Of a DNA stretch of 64,000 bases, positions 10,552-22,170 are shown in pieces. The notes beneath the pieces are model-generated. The model had not been told where the DNA came from and searched no databases. It saw only the letters and a program-made list of their open reading frames with translations. The stretch is from positions 193,993,968 through 194,057,967 of the forward strand of contig NC_058522.1 of the NCBI RefSeq assembly GCF_904849725.1, read 5' to 3'. This stretch comes from Hordeum vulgare subsp. vulgare. Lineage: Eukaryota; Streptophyta; Magnoliopsida; Poales; Poaceae. The number at the start of each line of letters is the position of its first letter. The stretch's first letter is position 1. Both the position numbers and the translations under genes were made by a program.

Positions 10552-10563
10552 GCTCTGATACCA
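10552..10563 (-). other. GYP-1 primer binding site (initiator tRNA-Met type)
   Basis: The minus strand reads TGGTATCAGAGC, the standard plant PBS complementary to the 3' end of initiator tRNA-Met. It lies one base inside the LTR end at 10565. Confidence 0.85.
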
Positions 10564-10564
10564 C

Positions 10565-11561
10565 TTATAGAGGCGAGGGTGTCCCTATATTTCGATGACA
10601 TGGTAACTATCGATTTGGTGGAGTCGACTTTGATGATCCGACTACAAACGTGCACGACGTTGCGCCTTAGCAATCGCTAAACCAACTCCAAGGGGTTATT
10701 AACCACGTCGGAGCACGATCAACCTGACCACGAAGGTCTATTCCTGCAAGCAATCGAAGAACAAGAAAGAATATGATATTGCAATCTGAATAATGCGAAT
10801 ATAGATGAAGTATTGATAAGGGTGGGGATCCGAAAGCGGTCTTAGTCTGGTCATTGGACACAAACGAAGTACGCGAAGTTGCAATGGCTAACTTTTAACT
10901 AAACAAATCCCAAGCAAAAAGATACTAGGTTGATCTACGAATATAGAAGCAAGGGGTGGCGGACAAGGAGGTGGGAGGACATCCCAAGGCAGCCTAAAAC
11001 TAACCCTAGGTCGTACAAGGCCTATGGGCCCAAGTGGAGGTGGTGCAACACCTTTGGACTTATTGTTTGACTCGGATTCTGGTGGAACGTCATACTGTTT
11101 GGTCGATATCTCCATGCTCCGGACGAAGCACATAAAATCTACTTTGCATCCCAAAAAGAATCCCTCAATTTGGAGTCCGTATGAAAATGTTGAAGGCGTT
11201 TTGGTACAGGTATGTCTGTGCTGTCCGAATCTGAGTCCAGAACGTGAAAGACTTGGACTCTATCTTCTCTTGGGCTAAAAGTGACGCGAGAGAACTTCTT
11301 GAACAACAACTAATTATTTCCTTTGACATGAGAGTACCCCTTGAATAGCATCCAACCATTTCCTCTTCCCTTGTCATCACACGTGATTCATACAAGTGTT
11401 TGGTCATTCTGCATTTAGGCATAGAATAAAAACAGGTGAAGTATTTTTGTTCCGGATAGCATAAATAAATTATTACATGAGTTCTATCAGAAATCACCTC
11501 AAATAAATACACATATGCAATGATTGTTATAATAACAAAGGTAGTTATGTCCTCATCATAT
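10565..11561 (-). repeat. 5' LTR of GYP-1, truncated at its 5' end
   Basis: It matches 6646-7650. The inner end is TTATAGAGGC where the other LTR has TGATAGAGGC. The outer (5') part is missing: similarity ends at ATGTCCTCATCA (11561) and LARD sequence starts in the next base. Confidence 0.75.
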
Positions 11562-12729
11562 AGGGCGTCATGAACCCGAGGAGTAATTCAACATAATACA
11601 GGGAGGGCGAGTGCTGATGGTGGTGGTCCAAAATAGAGCCAATTGCGGGGCCACCCAGGGCAACTCGGGGATGTCTATCCGACCACCATACGTTGTGCCC
11701 ATCCGTCGTGTCTTGAGAACGAGATATGCGGCTCCTGTCGGGATCATCGACACGCCGGGCGGCCTTGCTGGACTTGTTTTACCTTTCTCGAGCGTCTTGT
11801 GCGAGGGATTCCGACGATGTTTTGGGTTTTCTCGAGGTTGAAGTTTTCCAATAGGAACCCAAGGAGATCACGTGTTTCCCTAATCGAGGTCATTCCATCG
11901 CATCGTGTGGTAGTTTGTGATGGACTAGTTGGAGCACCCATGCAGGGTTAGATCTTTCGGAAAGCTGTGCCCGCAGTTATGTGGCAACGTGAAAAATTTG
12001 TTTAACATCCGGTTCTAGATAACTTGAAGTAAGCTTAATGAAAAACTTGCCAACTGAGTGCGTAACCATGACTGTCTCTTTCGTGAGCCCCTTCTCCGAT
12101 CGAGGACACAGTGGGGTTATGTGTGACGTAGGTAGGTGTTCATGATCATTCATTTGATCATCAGTAGTTCACGTCCGCTATGCGTAGATCATCCCCCTCT
12201 TTATTCTTGTACTCGTAAGTTAGCCACCAAATAAATGCTTAGTCGTTTGCTGCAGCCTCACCACTTAACCATACCTCACCCAATAACCTTTGCTAGTCTT
12301 GATACCTTTGGAAATGAGATTCCTGAGCCCCTGTGGCTCACAAATTACTACAACACAAGTTGCATGTATATGTAAGGAGTTACTTTGACGTGAGCGCGAT
12401 GATTGTTCATTTGGAGTTTCTTATTCTTCTCCTTCGTCGATCTAGGATGAGTTCCAGGCCGGCAGCCCAGGACAGCAAGGATGGACGTCGTTCTTTATCG
12501 TTTGTTTTCGTCCGTAGTCGGAGCCTGCTCTTCTTCATGATGACTGTATGTATTTTACTGATGTGACTCTGATGTAGCTTGTGGTGAGTGTAAGCCAACT
12601 CCATGTACTCATCTTTTCAGTACATGTACTTGTAACAATATCCATTCTTGTGAAACGACGAGATGCGTTTCTATCACTATCGAGGCCCTCGCACCAAAAT
12701 AAGGATAGGACCGCATCTTGGGCGTTACA
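11562..12729 (+). repeat. LARD 5' LTR, only the last 1.17 kb present
   Basis: It aligns with the final part of the 3' LTR, starting at TATAGGGCGTCA in both. It ends GGGCGTTACA, directly before the primer site. The upstream part is missing. Confidence 0.8.
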
Positions 12730-12732
12730 AGT

Positions 12733-12744
12733 TGGCATCAGAGC
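12733..12744 (+). other. LARD primer binding site
   Basis: TGGCATCAGAGC lies three bases past the LTR end. It differs by one base from the common initiator-Met PBS TGGTATCAGAGC. Confidence 0.7.
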
Positions 12745-15700
12745 CGTACCGACCTAGGAGCCCCCTTGATTGATCGAACTTGGCCAAGTCGAGTCTAGTG
12801 AAAAACTGCTTTGAGTCTAGTTATATATCGGAGAGTAGGAATTTTCTTTTTTCTCCTCTTATATGCTCTGGTGAGGAATCTTGACGTAATAATTTTAATT
12901 CTACTCCTATTCTCACTAAAAAAAGGATCACGCAGATAATTATGGAATCTATATGATGTCGATGTGACGAAGTTCTGACTTGGTGCCTCTTGCTGTGTTG
13001 ATTTTATTCCCGTGAGTTGAGCTCCACGGGATTCTTGAGCACATCGTTATCATTTAGATTTCTTAGTATCTCAGGATGGAGGATGTTCGAAATTGCTTCA
13101 ATACTAGTAGTGGTGAGAGGAGTCTAGCTTCCTAGTAATGGTGCAGATAGGTCCGGATGTATCGCCGCACTTAGTATCGTTCTGATTACGAGGGTCTGAG
13201 ATAGATGAGGTTCCGAGATTCTGGTTATGGGTTGATGGATGTGATACACTGGAGAGGTGAGTATAGGAGTTGACTGATATATTACTCCTTGTATCCGTGG
13301 ACCAGATTGCATGACCAGAAAATTTAAGGAGTTCTTAGATGGGAATTCAAGTAGTTACTTATAGGACAATCTTCCAACAGATGCATGATGTGAGGTTGGG
13401 GTTCGACATCTAGTGGATTCGTTTGTTCAGGTCGTCTTACAGCGGTTCTCGTTGTGTCTTAATGAGTCCTTGTAGCTTGCTACGACTTGGGGACGCTTCG
13501 TATGTCGTGTGCACTGCCTTCTACATGATGGCTACTCTAGGATCGAACCCGTTCGAATCTATCCACAAAAATTTCGGATGGAATCTCTATTATGAATTTG
13601 TTCCTACTTGTTTCGTAAGCCTCATCCTTTGTTTTGTTGGAATATGGTAATTCGAGTTGCTTTGATGTCAAGTGGTGCATTCATATCTTTTCCAAGTGGT
13701 GTTCTCATATTTTTGGGAATGCAAATTGTTTGCTCAATCAAGTTGTCTTATCAAGTCTTTTCAACCGGTGTGCTTCTCTTAGAGTGAATTCAATCCTTCC
13801 CAATTTTGCAAGATGAATCTCTCATTTCTTTCTGGAGTTCACCTCATCTGTTCCAAGTTGTCTTTGTTTTCCCCGCGCTCCCGCCGTTTTCTTTAGTGAT
13901 TCAATTATCATCCTAGTGCCTTCCTTTTCAGTGTTGCTTCCGTTATCTTCTCTTCCGTGTCGTATCCGGTGATTCTTTGTGAAGATTCTCAGGAGTTTCG
14001 AATTCACCATTCTTTAATCTTGTTTTCTTCTCTGGTGGATTAAATTCAATCTTTTGATGTTCATCATATCCTTTTCATTAGTTCAGTGATTCCTTTGTGG
14101 AAATTCTCATCAAACCTATCTTGTTTATTCATTCCTCTCTTTTTCTGTCTGGAGTGTTGAAGATATCCCAAAAGTTTCTTGTTTTCAATTCTTTCAATTA
14201 TTTCAAGGGTCTCACCTCATCAAGTTTTCATTTGTACCGGTGCAACATCTCTCTTTCTGAGCAATCCATTCATCCGGTGTTTTATTCCAGTGGGCCCATA
14301 ACCCACAGGTTCTTCCCAGGATCTTAGCTAGCTCTTCTAATCTTTTCCCGGAGATGTCTAATCCTTTTCAATTATGACGTAAGTAAGAATTTAATCGGTC
14401 ATATTCCTTCTTCAAGATCAATCTGAATTAATTCTCATCTTTGGCTCAACCTTTTTTTAGTCATCATTCCGGAGTGTCTGAGTTATTCTTGGTGGTGTTC
14501 TCCTCGTCATTCTCAGCTTGGGAGACCGAAGGAGTGTTTCTCTTAAATTTGTTCCATTTTTTCAAGATTGTCATCTCAGCTTCGTGTTGTCCTCTCAGTT
14601 GTTTTTTATCATGAGTGATCCCTTTCTTGCTATCCGGTGCATTTCAGATTTGCTTTATTCTCGATCCTCCGAAGGCCATCATTTCAGAAGATTTCTGCGT
14701 TCTCAGCTTTCAGCTTTCATCCTCAAATTCTTCTCAATTGTTGTATTTTCGTTCGTCTATCAATTATTCTGGTGCCTTGTTCAAGTTTTTCTCTCGGGTG
14801 GCTCGTGATCTCTATGTTCTCATGTATCTCCATTCATACTTGTTATCCCCATTCATTCCAATTCTCACCGGTGTATCCTTCAATACTTCTTCAAGTTTGT
14901 GCTCATATCTCTCCTCAATCTTTTCAAGAAGAATAAGTGGTATGCTAAATCCATTACATGTCGTCAATTTAAGTTGATGAAGGATAAGCATAACATTATT
15001 CTTATTTTTGTTTCATAGTGATTTCAGTTCTTCTTCCGAGTGGCTCATCATATCAATTCTTTTCCCAACTGCTCCATCTTTCCTTTTCCTTTATCCTTTG
15101 TGGTGGTGTTATAGCATTATTGTTAGTGGAGGAGTTTTGAAGAGAAGTTGATTCAAGAATTAAATATGTAAACTCACCAAATCCTTTGATCATGAGATAT
15201 TTTCAACCCATGATTTCTTCATTGAGCTATCGTGGATTTAGATTTCACCTAAAGCATTTCCTAACGATTGTTTCTATTATGGTGATTATCGTTGATCCAA
15301 TTTTTGAATGTATCCTCTTGGTGTAAGAAGTTCTGCCTTTCTTGTTGCATCCAAGCAATCTTAGTTTTGATTAGTGCCTGATTGTCACCTCATTATTTGA
15401 GATGGTTTCATAAGTCCACTATAAGCTAGTTCTTTCCGTTGTTGGTTTCCAACAACTCCGTTAAATTCTTCTGTCAGGCTGCTTGCCAAATTCAATTGTG
15501 ATAGTAGTTGTCATTTTCTTCTCCATTCCTTCTTCCCAATGATCTACTTACTATTCTGTTGTTCTGGAGTTGTTGTGATGTTGCTTTCTTCAATCTATCA
15601 TCATGTTCTATCAAGATCATGTTCTCTCCTTGCTTGCTCAATTTAGTTAGTTTGTTGTTTATCTTTTCAAGTTCTATACATCTTATCAAATTTTTGCCTC

Positions 15701-15895
15701 AATTTCCTACCAAAGTGATGCCGAAATTTTGTTTGAATTTGTTCCTTGTTCCTCATACCATTCTTCATCTCTTTGCAACCATTAAGTTTTGTTGGTTTCA
15801 CTCGTTTGTCAAAGAAGCAAATAAGTTTTATCTCTTCCTCTTGCTTTTTCATCCTCTCCCCCTTTCATTCTTAGATCTTGGGGCGAGATCTCTTG
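12745..15895 (+). other. LARD internal domain, non-coding
   Basis: About 3.15 kb with no credible ORF and no retroviral motif in any frame. From about 13,800 to 15,850 it is strongly T/C-rich with repeated TTCTC, TCATC and CCGGTG words. LARD interiors are described as conserved, structured RNA that takes part in packaging. I see no specific fold by eye. Confidence 0.65.
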
Positions 15896-15910
15896 TTAGT
15901 GTAGGAGAGT
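15896..15910 (+). other. LARD polypurine tract
   Basis: TTAGTGTAGGAGAGT stands directly before the LTR start TGTGACAGCC. It is purine-rich but short, so the exact primer end is uncertain. Confidence 0.55.
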
Positions 15911-18900
15911 TGTGACAGCCCGAGACCGACGCTCTAGAAGATTCCCCTTTTATTCCCCTGTCGCCGAGTTAATTATTGTTGTCGCACTCATCATCGCATC
16001 ATGTGCATCATGTGCATTGCATCAGCGCTGCGTTCCTGCCAGTTTTCAAAACTTGCATCCGTTAGTAGTTGCCCGTTCTCTTCGTTTTCGTCGTTGACTG
16101 TTTTGAGCCCGACGACACACACACACGCCCGCATCATCGGAAAATACTGTTTTGAAGGGTGTCCGAAAAATATTCTCGGATTGTGTCGAAACTTGGTGTG
16201 CGGTCTTATTCTAGTGTAGGTAGGCCGCGTGCCAAATTTCGTCGTAATCGGAGCTTGTTTGATACCATACTATTTATTATATAGCGGCATTATAGCTTCT
16301 TTAATTGTCGGATGTTTGGTGTTTTAAAAAATCTGTCACGGGCCGCACCATTTCCCTCTCAGCCCTACATAGTCCAACTACATAGCCCATTAGACCCATC
16401 TAGCCGCTTCCTCCGTTCGTGTTCGTCGTATCGCGATCGGACGGACAAGGTCCACGTCCACCCCTCCATAGACCAAACCCTATATATAACCACCACATGC
16501 AGGGACCTCTCTAACTTACTAGGGTTCCCCCCTAGCCAAAATTGCAGCCACACCCCTCAAAAACCCTACCTGCTAGCTCCACCTCCTCTCTCTCCCGAAA
16601 TCCATCTCTGGGTCAGATCTGGACCATTGGATCCCCATCCAATGTCCCAAAATCGCCCCAAACCCCACCTGCCGGATATGTCTACGGCCAACTCGGACAT
16701 GTCCGGGCGACCATAGAGCCCCGAGCAGCTCCCGCAGCCTCCCGATCTCCTCCCGCGCGTGCTCGAGGCGCCCATGGCCGTGCCGCCTGGCTCCTTCTTC
16801 TCCTGCTGCGCCGACAAGCGCGCCCTGCCTCCCAGCCTCGGCTCCCCGCGCATGCACCTCCGGTCGCCCCAACCCTCGCCGGAGCCGCAACAGCAGCAAC
16901 CGTAGCTCGCGCTGCCCTTGCTACCTCGCCCCTCCGGCGGCCGGATCTGGCGAGGTCCAGCTAGATCCGTCGGACCAAGGCCCTCCTCGCTGCACCTCCT
17001 TGCGGTGCCCGCAGCCCCGCCGCTAGCCACCGGTTGCTGACGCTCGCTCGGGAGCGAGCTGGAGATGAAGCCCGGAGCGCTTCGCTGCCAGCGTCGTGGG
17101 CTGCAGCGCAGACATCCTGCCAGTCCCGAGCCGGCCTAGCTCAATCCGCGCCCAGGCCGAGGCCCATCCAACGCCCAGCGCGACCCACCTCGCCCCCCAC
17201 CCTTCGGCCCAGTAGCAACTCCAACCAGCTTGCCTCTTCCTCCTCTCTCTTCGACTTGGGCCGAGCCCACGAGGTGAGCCCCCGCAGTTCCCCTATATTG
17301 TGCCCGAGCGTTCCGTAGTTATCCACTGCTGAGTAGATTAGGCCCATTTAGTTTTTTTAGGTATTACGAATTTATTAATTTCAGAAAAATGCATTGATTT
17401 TAAAACGTGTGTAGCTTTTAATCCGTGCGTCGGATCGCGAAGAATTATATATGTTACTTGGCTAGAATTTCACATAGCTTAATATTTTCCAACTCTCATG
17501 CATATTTAAGGCTGTTTAGCATGCCGTTTTCATTGGTTTGCGTGTCGACATGATAGAAATGGTTTAGGTCGAAGTTATTTAACCGTAGCTCCGTTGGAGA
17601 TCAGCCATATATGTAAATGGACTGAAACGATGAGTAGAATCACGTGAACCACTTGGTTTTTCCGTTTAACAAACATAAAAGGTGATTAGGACAAATCTAG
17701 ACAGATTTAAAATTTAACGTGTGGGGTCAGTTCGGAGATGCTATATGTCGTTTCCGGCCTCATTTAAAATGCCTAGGTAACTAGTTTAATTTGTGCTTCA
17801 CCCCTTGCCATGTTAACAACATTTTAATATTGCGTGTTAATAAACAGGAGTGAACTAAATATTAAATGTGGAGTTTTGTCAATATGCAACTCATTGCATA
17901 TTGAGCTTCACTTAACGTGTATCGTTTGACTGTTGTGTTTTGTCGTGATATGCCTTGCATATTCAAAAGTGTTGATGCATCATATGTGTTGTGCATCTTG
18001 TCGCGCATGTGCCATGGGGAATATCGTGTGTTGATTCTTTTTTCCGGTTTGCTTCATCTCGATAGAGTTCTGCAAGCGTGTCGGAATGTGAGGATCCATT
18101 CGACTACTTCGGTTCGTCTCCTTCACGGAGTCGTTCTTCTTCCAAGGGGGATTTCAGGCAAGATGATCATTTCCCCAGATACCATTACTATCATTGCCAT
18201 GCTAGTTGTCTCGATTCTTTCGATATGTCTTGCTGCCTACCACGTGTTTCATAAGCCTCCCGACATTGCCATGAAAACCTTCAACTGTTCTACAACCTAG
18301 CAAACCACTGATTGGCTATGTTACCGCTTGCTTAACCATGTGTTAGAGTTGCTAGTTGAAGGTGCAGTTGCTTCCATGTGAAAACACGGGTTCCTTGTTA
18401 TATCACCATATTAATGCTATTTAAATTAATGCACCTATATACTTGGTAAAAGGTGGAAGGCTTGGTCTTTTAGCCTGGTGTCTTGTTCCACCTTTGACGC
18501 CTTACTTTCGGCTACTGGTGTTATGTTCCATAAATGAGCGCTCCTAACATGATTGGGGTTGTTATGGGGACCGCCTAGATTCTCGTTTTGGGATAAAGCT
18601 TGTCTAGCAAGGTACAATATTGGTACTATATTTTCTCAACATAATAATTCTCTTAATACTGAAAAATATAGGGCGTCAAGAACCCGAGGAGTAATTCAAC
18701 ATAATACAGGGAGGGCCAGTGCTGATGGTGCTGGCCCAAAACAAAGCCACTTGCGGGGCCACCAGGGGCAACTCGGGTTATGTCTATCCGGCCACCGTAC
18801 GTAGTGCTCATCCATCGTGTCTGGAGAACGAGATACGCGGCTCCTACCGGGACCGCCGACACGCCGGGCGGCCTTGCTGGACTTCTTTTACCTTTGTCGA

Positions 18901-19840
18901 GCGTCTTGTGCGACGGATTCTCAGGATGCTTTGGGTTATCTCGAGGTTGAGGTTTTTTCCAATAGGAACCCGAGGAGATCAGGGGTTTCCCTGATCAAGG
19001 TCATTCCGTTGCAGCGTGTGGTAGTTTGTGTTGGACTAGTTGGAGCACCCATGCAGGGTTAGATCTTTCGGAAAGCCATGCCCGTGGTTATGTGGCAACG
19101 TGGAAACTTTGTTTAACATCCGGTTCTAGATAACTTGAAGTAAGCTTAACTAAAAACTTGCCAACTGAGTGTGTAACCGTGACTATCTCTTTCGTGAGCC
19201 CCTTCTCCGATCGAGGACAAGTTTGGGTTATGTCTGACGTAGGTAGGTGTTCAGGATCATTCATTTGATCATCAGTAGTTCACGTCCGCTATGCGTATAT
19301 CATCCCCCTCTTTATTATTGTACTCATCAGTTAGCCACCAAATAAATGCTTAGTCGCTTGCTGCAGCCTCACCACTTAACCATACCTCACCCAGTAAGCT
19401 TTGCTAGTCTTGATACCTTTGGAAATGAGATTGCTGAGTCCGTGTGGGTCACAGATTACTACAACACCAGTTGCAGGTACATGTATGGAGTTACTTTGAC
19501 ATGAGCGCGATGATTGTTCATTTGGAGTTTCTTCTTCTTCTCCTTTGTCGATCTAGGATGGGTTCCAGGCTGGCAGCCTGGGATAGCCAGGATGGACGTC
19601 ATTCTTTACCGTTTGTTTTGGTCCGTAGTCGGACCGTGATCTTCTTCATGATGATTGTATGTATTGTACTGATGTGACTCTGATGTAGCTTGTGGCGAGT
19701 GTAAGGCAACTTCATATACTCATCTTTTCAGTACATGTACTTGTAACTATATCCATTCATGCGAAACCACGAGATGCGCTTCTATCCCTGTCGAGGCCCT
19801 CCCACCGAAATAATGATAGGACCGCATCTTGGGCATTACT
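15911..19840 (+). repeat. LARD 3' LTR, about 3.93 kb
   Basis: It starts TGTGACAGCCCGAGACCGAC and ends at the point matching 12729. The last base or two are mutated (ATTACT against GTTACA). It includes a TATA-promoter block (16481), a GC-rich stretch at 16700-17320 that is open in several frames on both strands through base composition only, and the segment repeated at 11562. CACTA coding sequence begins immediately after it. Confidence 0.8.
16481..16488 (+). promoter_or_regulatory. TATA box of the LARD LTR promoter
   Basis: TATATATA in the context CCCTATATATAACC lies about 570 bp into the LTR, followed by a C/T-rich leader. This is the best candidate for the U3/R border. Transcription would start near 16510. 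Confidence 0.55.
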
Positions 19841-20419
19841 TCCCGGAAGAGGTCTATCCGGACGAAATGCTCATATACGCCTTAACACATGGTCCGTTGG
19901 TCAACCTCGTGACTTATCAATCATATGATATTAGCGGATACACGTTCCACACGGAGGCCAAAGATATAAAGAGTGATAACCAGAACTCAGGGGTGATGAT
20001 GGAAGCCATGACCAAGAGCGCAATTGAAAGAGATCTGGGAGCTTGACTACTCTGGATTGCATAGCGCGATGATGTTCCGTGTCAGATGGGCTAAGAACGT
20101 ACAAAGAGAAAACCGACATTTCACTACCATGTGTATACCCGACTCCGATAGCGGTATCGTCAACACCACCGCCAGAAATGAGCCATCGGTACACGCTAAA
20201 CATGTGACACAATGTTTGTTCATTACCGACCCTAGCAATCCGAGTCGTGTTGTCGTGGGGAGAGGTAAAAGGAGCATCGTTGGAATGGATGGAGTTGCCA
20301 ACGAGGAAGAGTACGACCATTACGATGACCCGATGAGGGAAGATGATGCTGATGATGATGAAACATACGTCAAAAGAAGAATGAAGACTACATTACCTAC
20401 GAAAGATCGTAATCCCTAG
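19841..20419 (+). pseudogene. CACTA transposase TNP2, C-terminal part (DUF4216-type)
   Basis: TNP2 binds element ends and cuts them. Here only the C-terminal module remains. The first frame shows LVTYQSYDISGYTFHTEAKD and QNSGVMMEA. The second frame, after a shift near 20024, shows KEIWELDY, then a segment ending CLFITDPSNPSRVVVGRGKR, and an acidic tail with stop at 20417-20419. YRGYDINGYTF, EIWELDY and DPSN are hallmark patterns of the DUF4216 region of plant TNP2. The N-terminal catalytic part was lost where the LARD ends (19840). Confidence 0.85.
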
Positions 20420-20614
20420 AAAAGGAAAAGTCACGGCCATGGGCTCAAACTGACAAACTATCATAATTTGTGTGTATCTATTTCGTATACCGTACTTAAC
20501 ACCGTTAGCAGTCGAATGCTATAACATATACACTAATTATTATCTGGAGGGTACGATGTTATTGCTCCAACAGACCAAACCCTAGCTATACCCGTGCTAC
20601 AACTTATACAAATT

Positions 20615-20762
20615 CAAATGAAAGATAAGAAAAAGAAAAATGCAAATGAAAGATAAAGAAAAAAAAGGAAAAAATGCAAATGAAAGATCAGAAAAAGAGA
20701 AATGAAAATGATAGATAAGAAATAGAAATAAAAAAAAGAAAGACAAGAAATAGATAAAAAAA
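20615..20762 (+). repeat. A-rich degenerate tandem repeat
   Basis: Units like AAATGAAAGATAAGAAAAAG recur several times with decay. The tract is almost free of C and lies just behind the TNP2 stop region, between TNP2 and the subterminal-type repeats. Confidence 0.7.
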
Positions 20763-20766
20763 CTTA

Positions 20767-20935
20767 TCAGTAGCGCTTTTCGGGAGAACAAGTGCTACAG
20801 CTAACTCGCCACATAATTTTAAAGTAAAAAAAGTTACGAGTAGCGCTTGTTCGCTCGCGCAGCGCTATAGCTAACTTAGTTTTAGTGCTTTTTCTAGACA
20901 CACGCTATAGCTAAGTTGGCTATAGTCCTGTCCAG
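20767..20935 (+). repeat. CACTA subterminal-type repeats
   Basis: Repeated words GTAGCGCTT, GCGCTATAGCTAA and CTATAGCTAAGTTGGCTATAG occur in both orientations within 170 bp. Such short direct and inverted repeats resemble the subterminal transposase-binding repeats of Triticeae CACTA elements. No CACTA terminus is seen here, so this is either an internal regulatory copy or a relic of a second nested end. Confidence 0.5.
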
Positions 20936-20944
20936 CGCTCCCCA

Positions 20945-22170
20945 CTCCTTCCTCTATCTCTCACTCTCTTGATCCCAAGCCGTGCTACCCGCCGCCGACG
21001 CCGCACACGCGCTCAACCCCGACCCCGACGTCGGTCGTCCTCCTCTACACCGGCCCCCGACGCCGACCCCATCCCGCCTCTCTGCCTCGGCCACACCGAC
21101 ACCGACCCCGACCCGACCCTCTGCCTCGGCGACCCCAACGCCGACTCCCTCTGCTTCGGCCACCCTAACACCGGTAGACCCCCTCAACCCCGACCCGGAC
21201 ACCGACGCCGTCCCTCTGCCCCGGCGACCCTGACCCCAACCCCGAGGTGCATCACCCTCTCTTCCCTCCCTCTTCTCTTGTGTCACATTACTGTGCCTCC
21301 GGGAAGCTCGCGTCCCACGGAGGAGGTAAGAAAACTAGCCCCCACATCATTGTCGTGTTCGCAAGCCCGAATCCTGCATCCCTAATTGAATTTCTGTCTA
21401 GGGTTTTTGATTTTGTGCCAAAATACGGGGGAGGTCCATATGCAGGGGAGCTAAGATTCAGTGGCTGAGGAGAGAATTTCTTTTTGGTGTGCGTTGTTTT
21501 CTCTTTCTCGGAGCCGAATTCATCTCCGCTTTGTTGTGAAATGAAGAAAAAGAATCGAATTCAGGACCTATTCTTTTGGTGGCAGGGTCTAAACTATTGA
21601 TGAAAGTGGCACGTTTTTTGAAGTAGCTCTATTCATCGCCCGTTTTGTTTGTCCAGGTTTGCTTGTAATTCAAAAGTGACGAGTGTTTGAAAAAGTCCCT
21701 AGTAGAGTTTTACCACACTCCTGTGTTTTCGGTTCTAATTCTTTGTTCAGTTTATCATGTCCACATCTGAATGTTAGAGGAATTCGGTAGCAGGCCTTGT
21801 TACAGAAATTTCTTTTATTGTAGGATAGTATATTAAACTTTGTAGATCAAAGAGAATATTGTTGTGCTGCTATAGACGGTTACAACCCAACACATCTCAA
21901 GCCAAAAAAAATTGTTGTGTTGTTGTTGTTGTGCCGGACTTTGGTTGTTTGGAGGGAAACTTTGTCTGAGTAACCTATGTTTTGCCGAAAATGTTGATTC
22001 ATTTCCATCCCGGCAAATTTCAGGCAATCTATATGTGCACTTTCTAGCATAGGTCGTGCCAAATTTTTCCGTGAATTTGGGCATGACTTGTGCTAGAAAG
22101 TTGGACATATTATTCACTTTATTATATAAGGCTCGATAATTAAACGACTACAACATTGAACCCTAGGAAA
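20945..22170 (+). other. CACTA intergenic and leader region of the second gene
   Basis: 20980-21250 is C/G-rich with a degenerate repeat (GACCCCGAC, GCCTCGGCGACC), open in two frames but compositionally biased. 21270-21480 looks like a leader with a possible donor (GGAGGTAAGAA near 21322). 21480-22170 is AT-rich with no ORF. The arrangement suits a GC-rich first exon and intron before the ATG at about 22171. Confidence 0.4.

Larger units (their letters stand above)
6646..11561 (-). mobile_element. GYP-1: non-autonomous Ty3/gypsy element, 5' LTR truncated
   Basis: A roughly 1-kb sequence at 6646-7650 is repeated at 10565-11561. Next to the right copy is a minus-strand primer site (10552-10563), so the pair are LTRs of a minus-strand element. 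Between them are gag (8448-9098) and a further ORF (7370-8441), but no RT, RNase H or integrase. The left end begins TGATAGAGGC at 6646, only four bases past the SIRE-1 LTR. The right LTR stops at 11561 where the LARD begins. No TSD can be assessed. Confidence 0.75.
11562..19840 (+). mobile_element. Sukkula-like LARD (non-coding LTR retrotransposon), 5' truncated
   Basis: About 1,170 bp at 11562-12729 is repeated at about 18669-19840, and both end in GATAGGACCGCATCTTGGGC plus GTTACA or ATTACT. The left copy is followed by a primer site. A 3.2-kb interior without coding potential and a purine stretch lead to a second LTR starting TGTGACAGCC at 15911. The full LTR is therefore about 3.9 kb with TGTGAC/GTTACA ends. 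Very long LTRs around a non-coding interior define LARDs, and the LTR end closely resembles what I recall for barley Sukkula. The element needs proteins supplied by another gypsy element. The 5' LTR lacks its first 2.7 kb or so. Confidence 0.75.

Noticed and set aside
10552..10563. tRNA gene near the TGGTATCAGAGC sequences
   Set aside because: Only the 12-base primer-site match is present. No cloverleaf or box A/B arrangement was seen here or at 12733 or 55674.
14518..15915. Phe/Ser/Leu-rich plus-strand ORFs in the LARD interior that look like membrane proteins
   Set aside because: They are T/C-rich tracts translated by chance. Frames are short, overlap and have no conserved start or motif.
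16542..17320. Several overlapping ORFs on both strands in the GC-rich part of the LARD LTR
   Set aside because: They are open through base composition, overlap each other in opposite strands and contain no recognisable domain. They lie inside an LTR.
20969..21385. Arg/Pro-rich ORFs behind the subterminal repeats
   Set aside because: The reading comes from a degenerate GACCCCGAC-type repeat and is open in several frames. It is more likely a leader than a protein.
21300..22170. Independent host gene with first exon at 21300
   Set aside because: Leader-like sequence and a donor site are present, but the coding region after it is the CACTA second ORF. A separate host gene is not supported.
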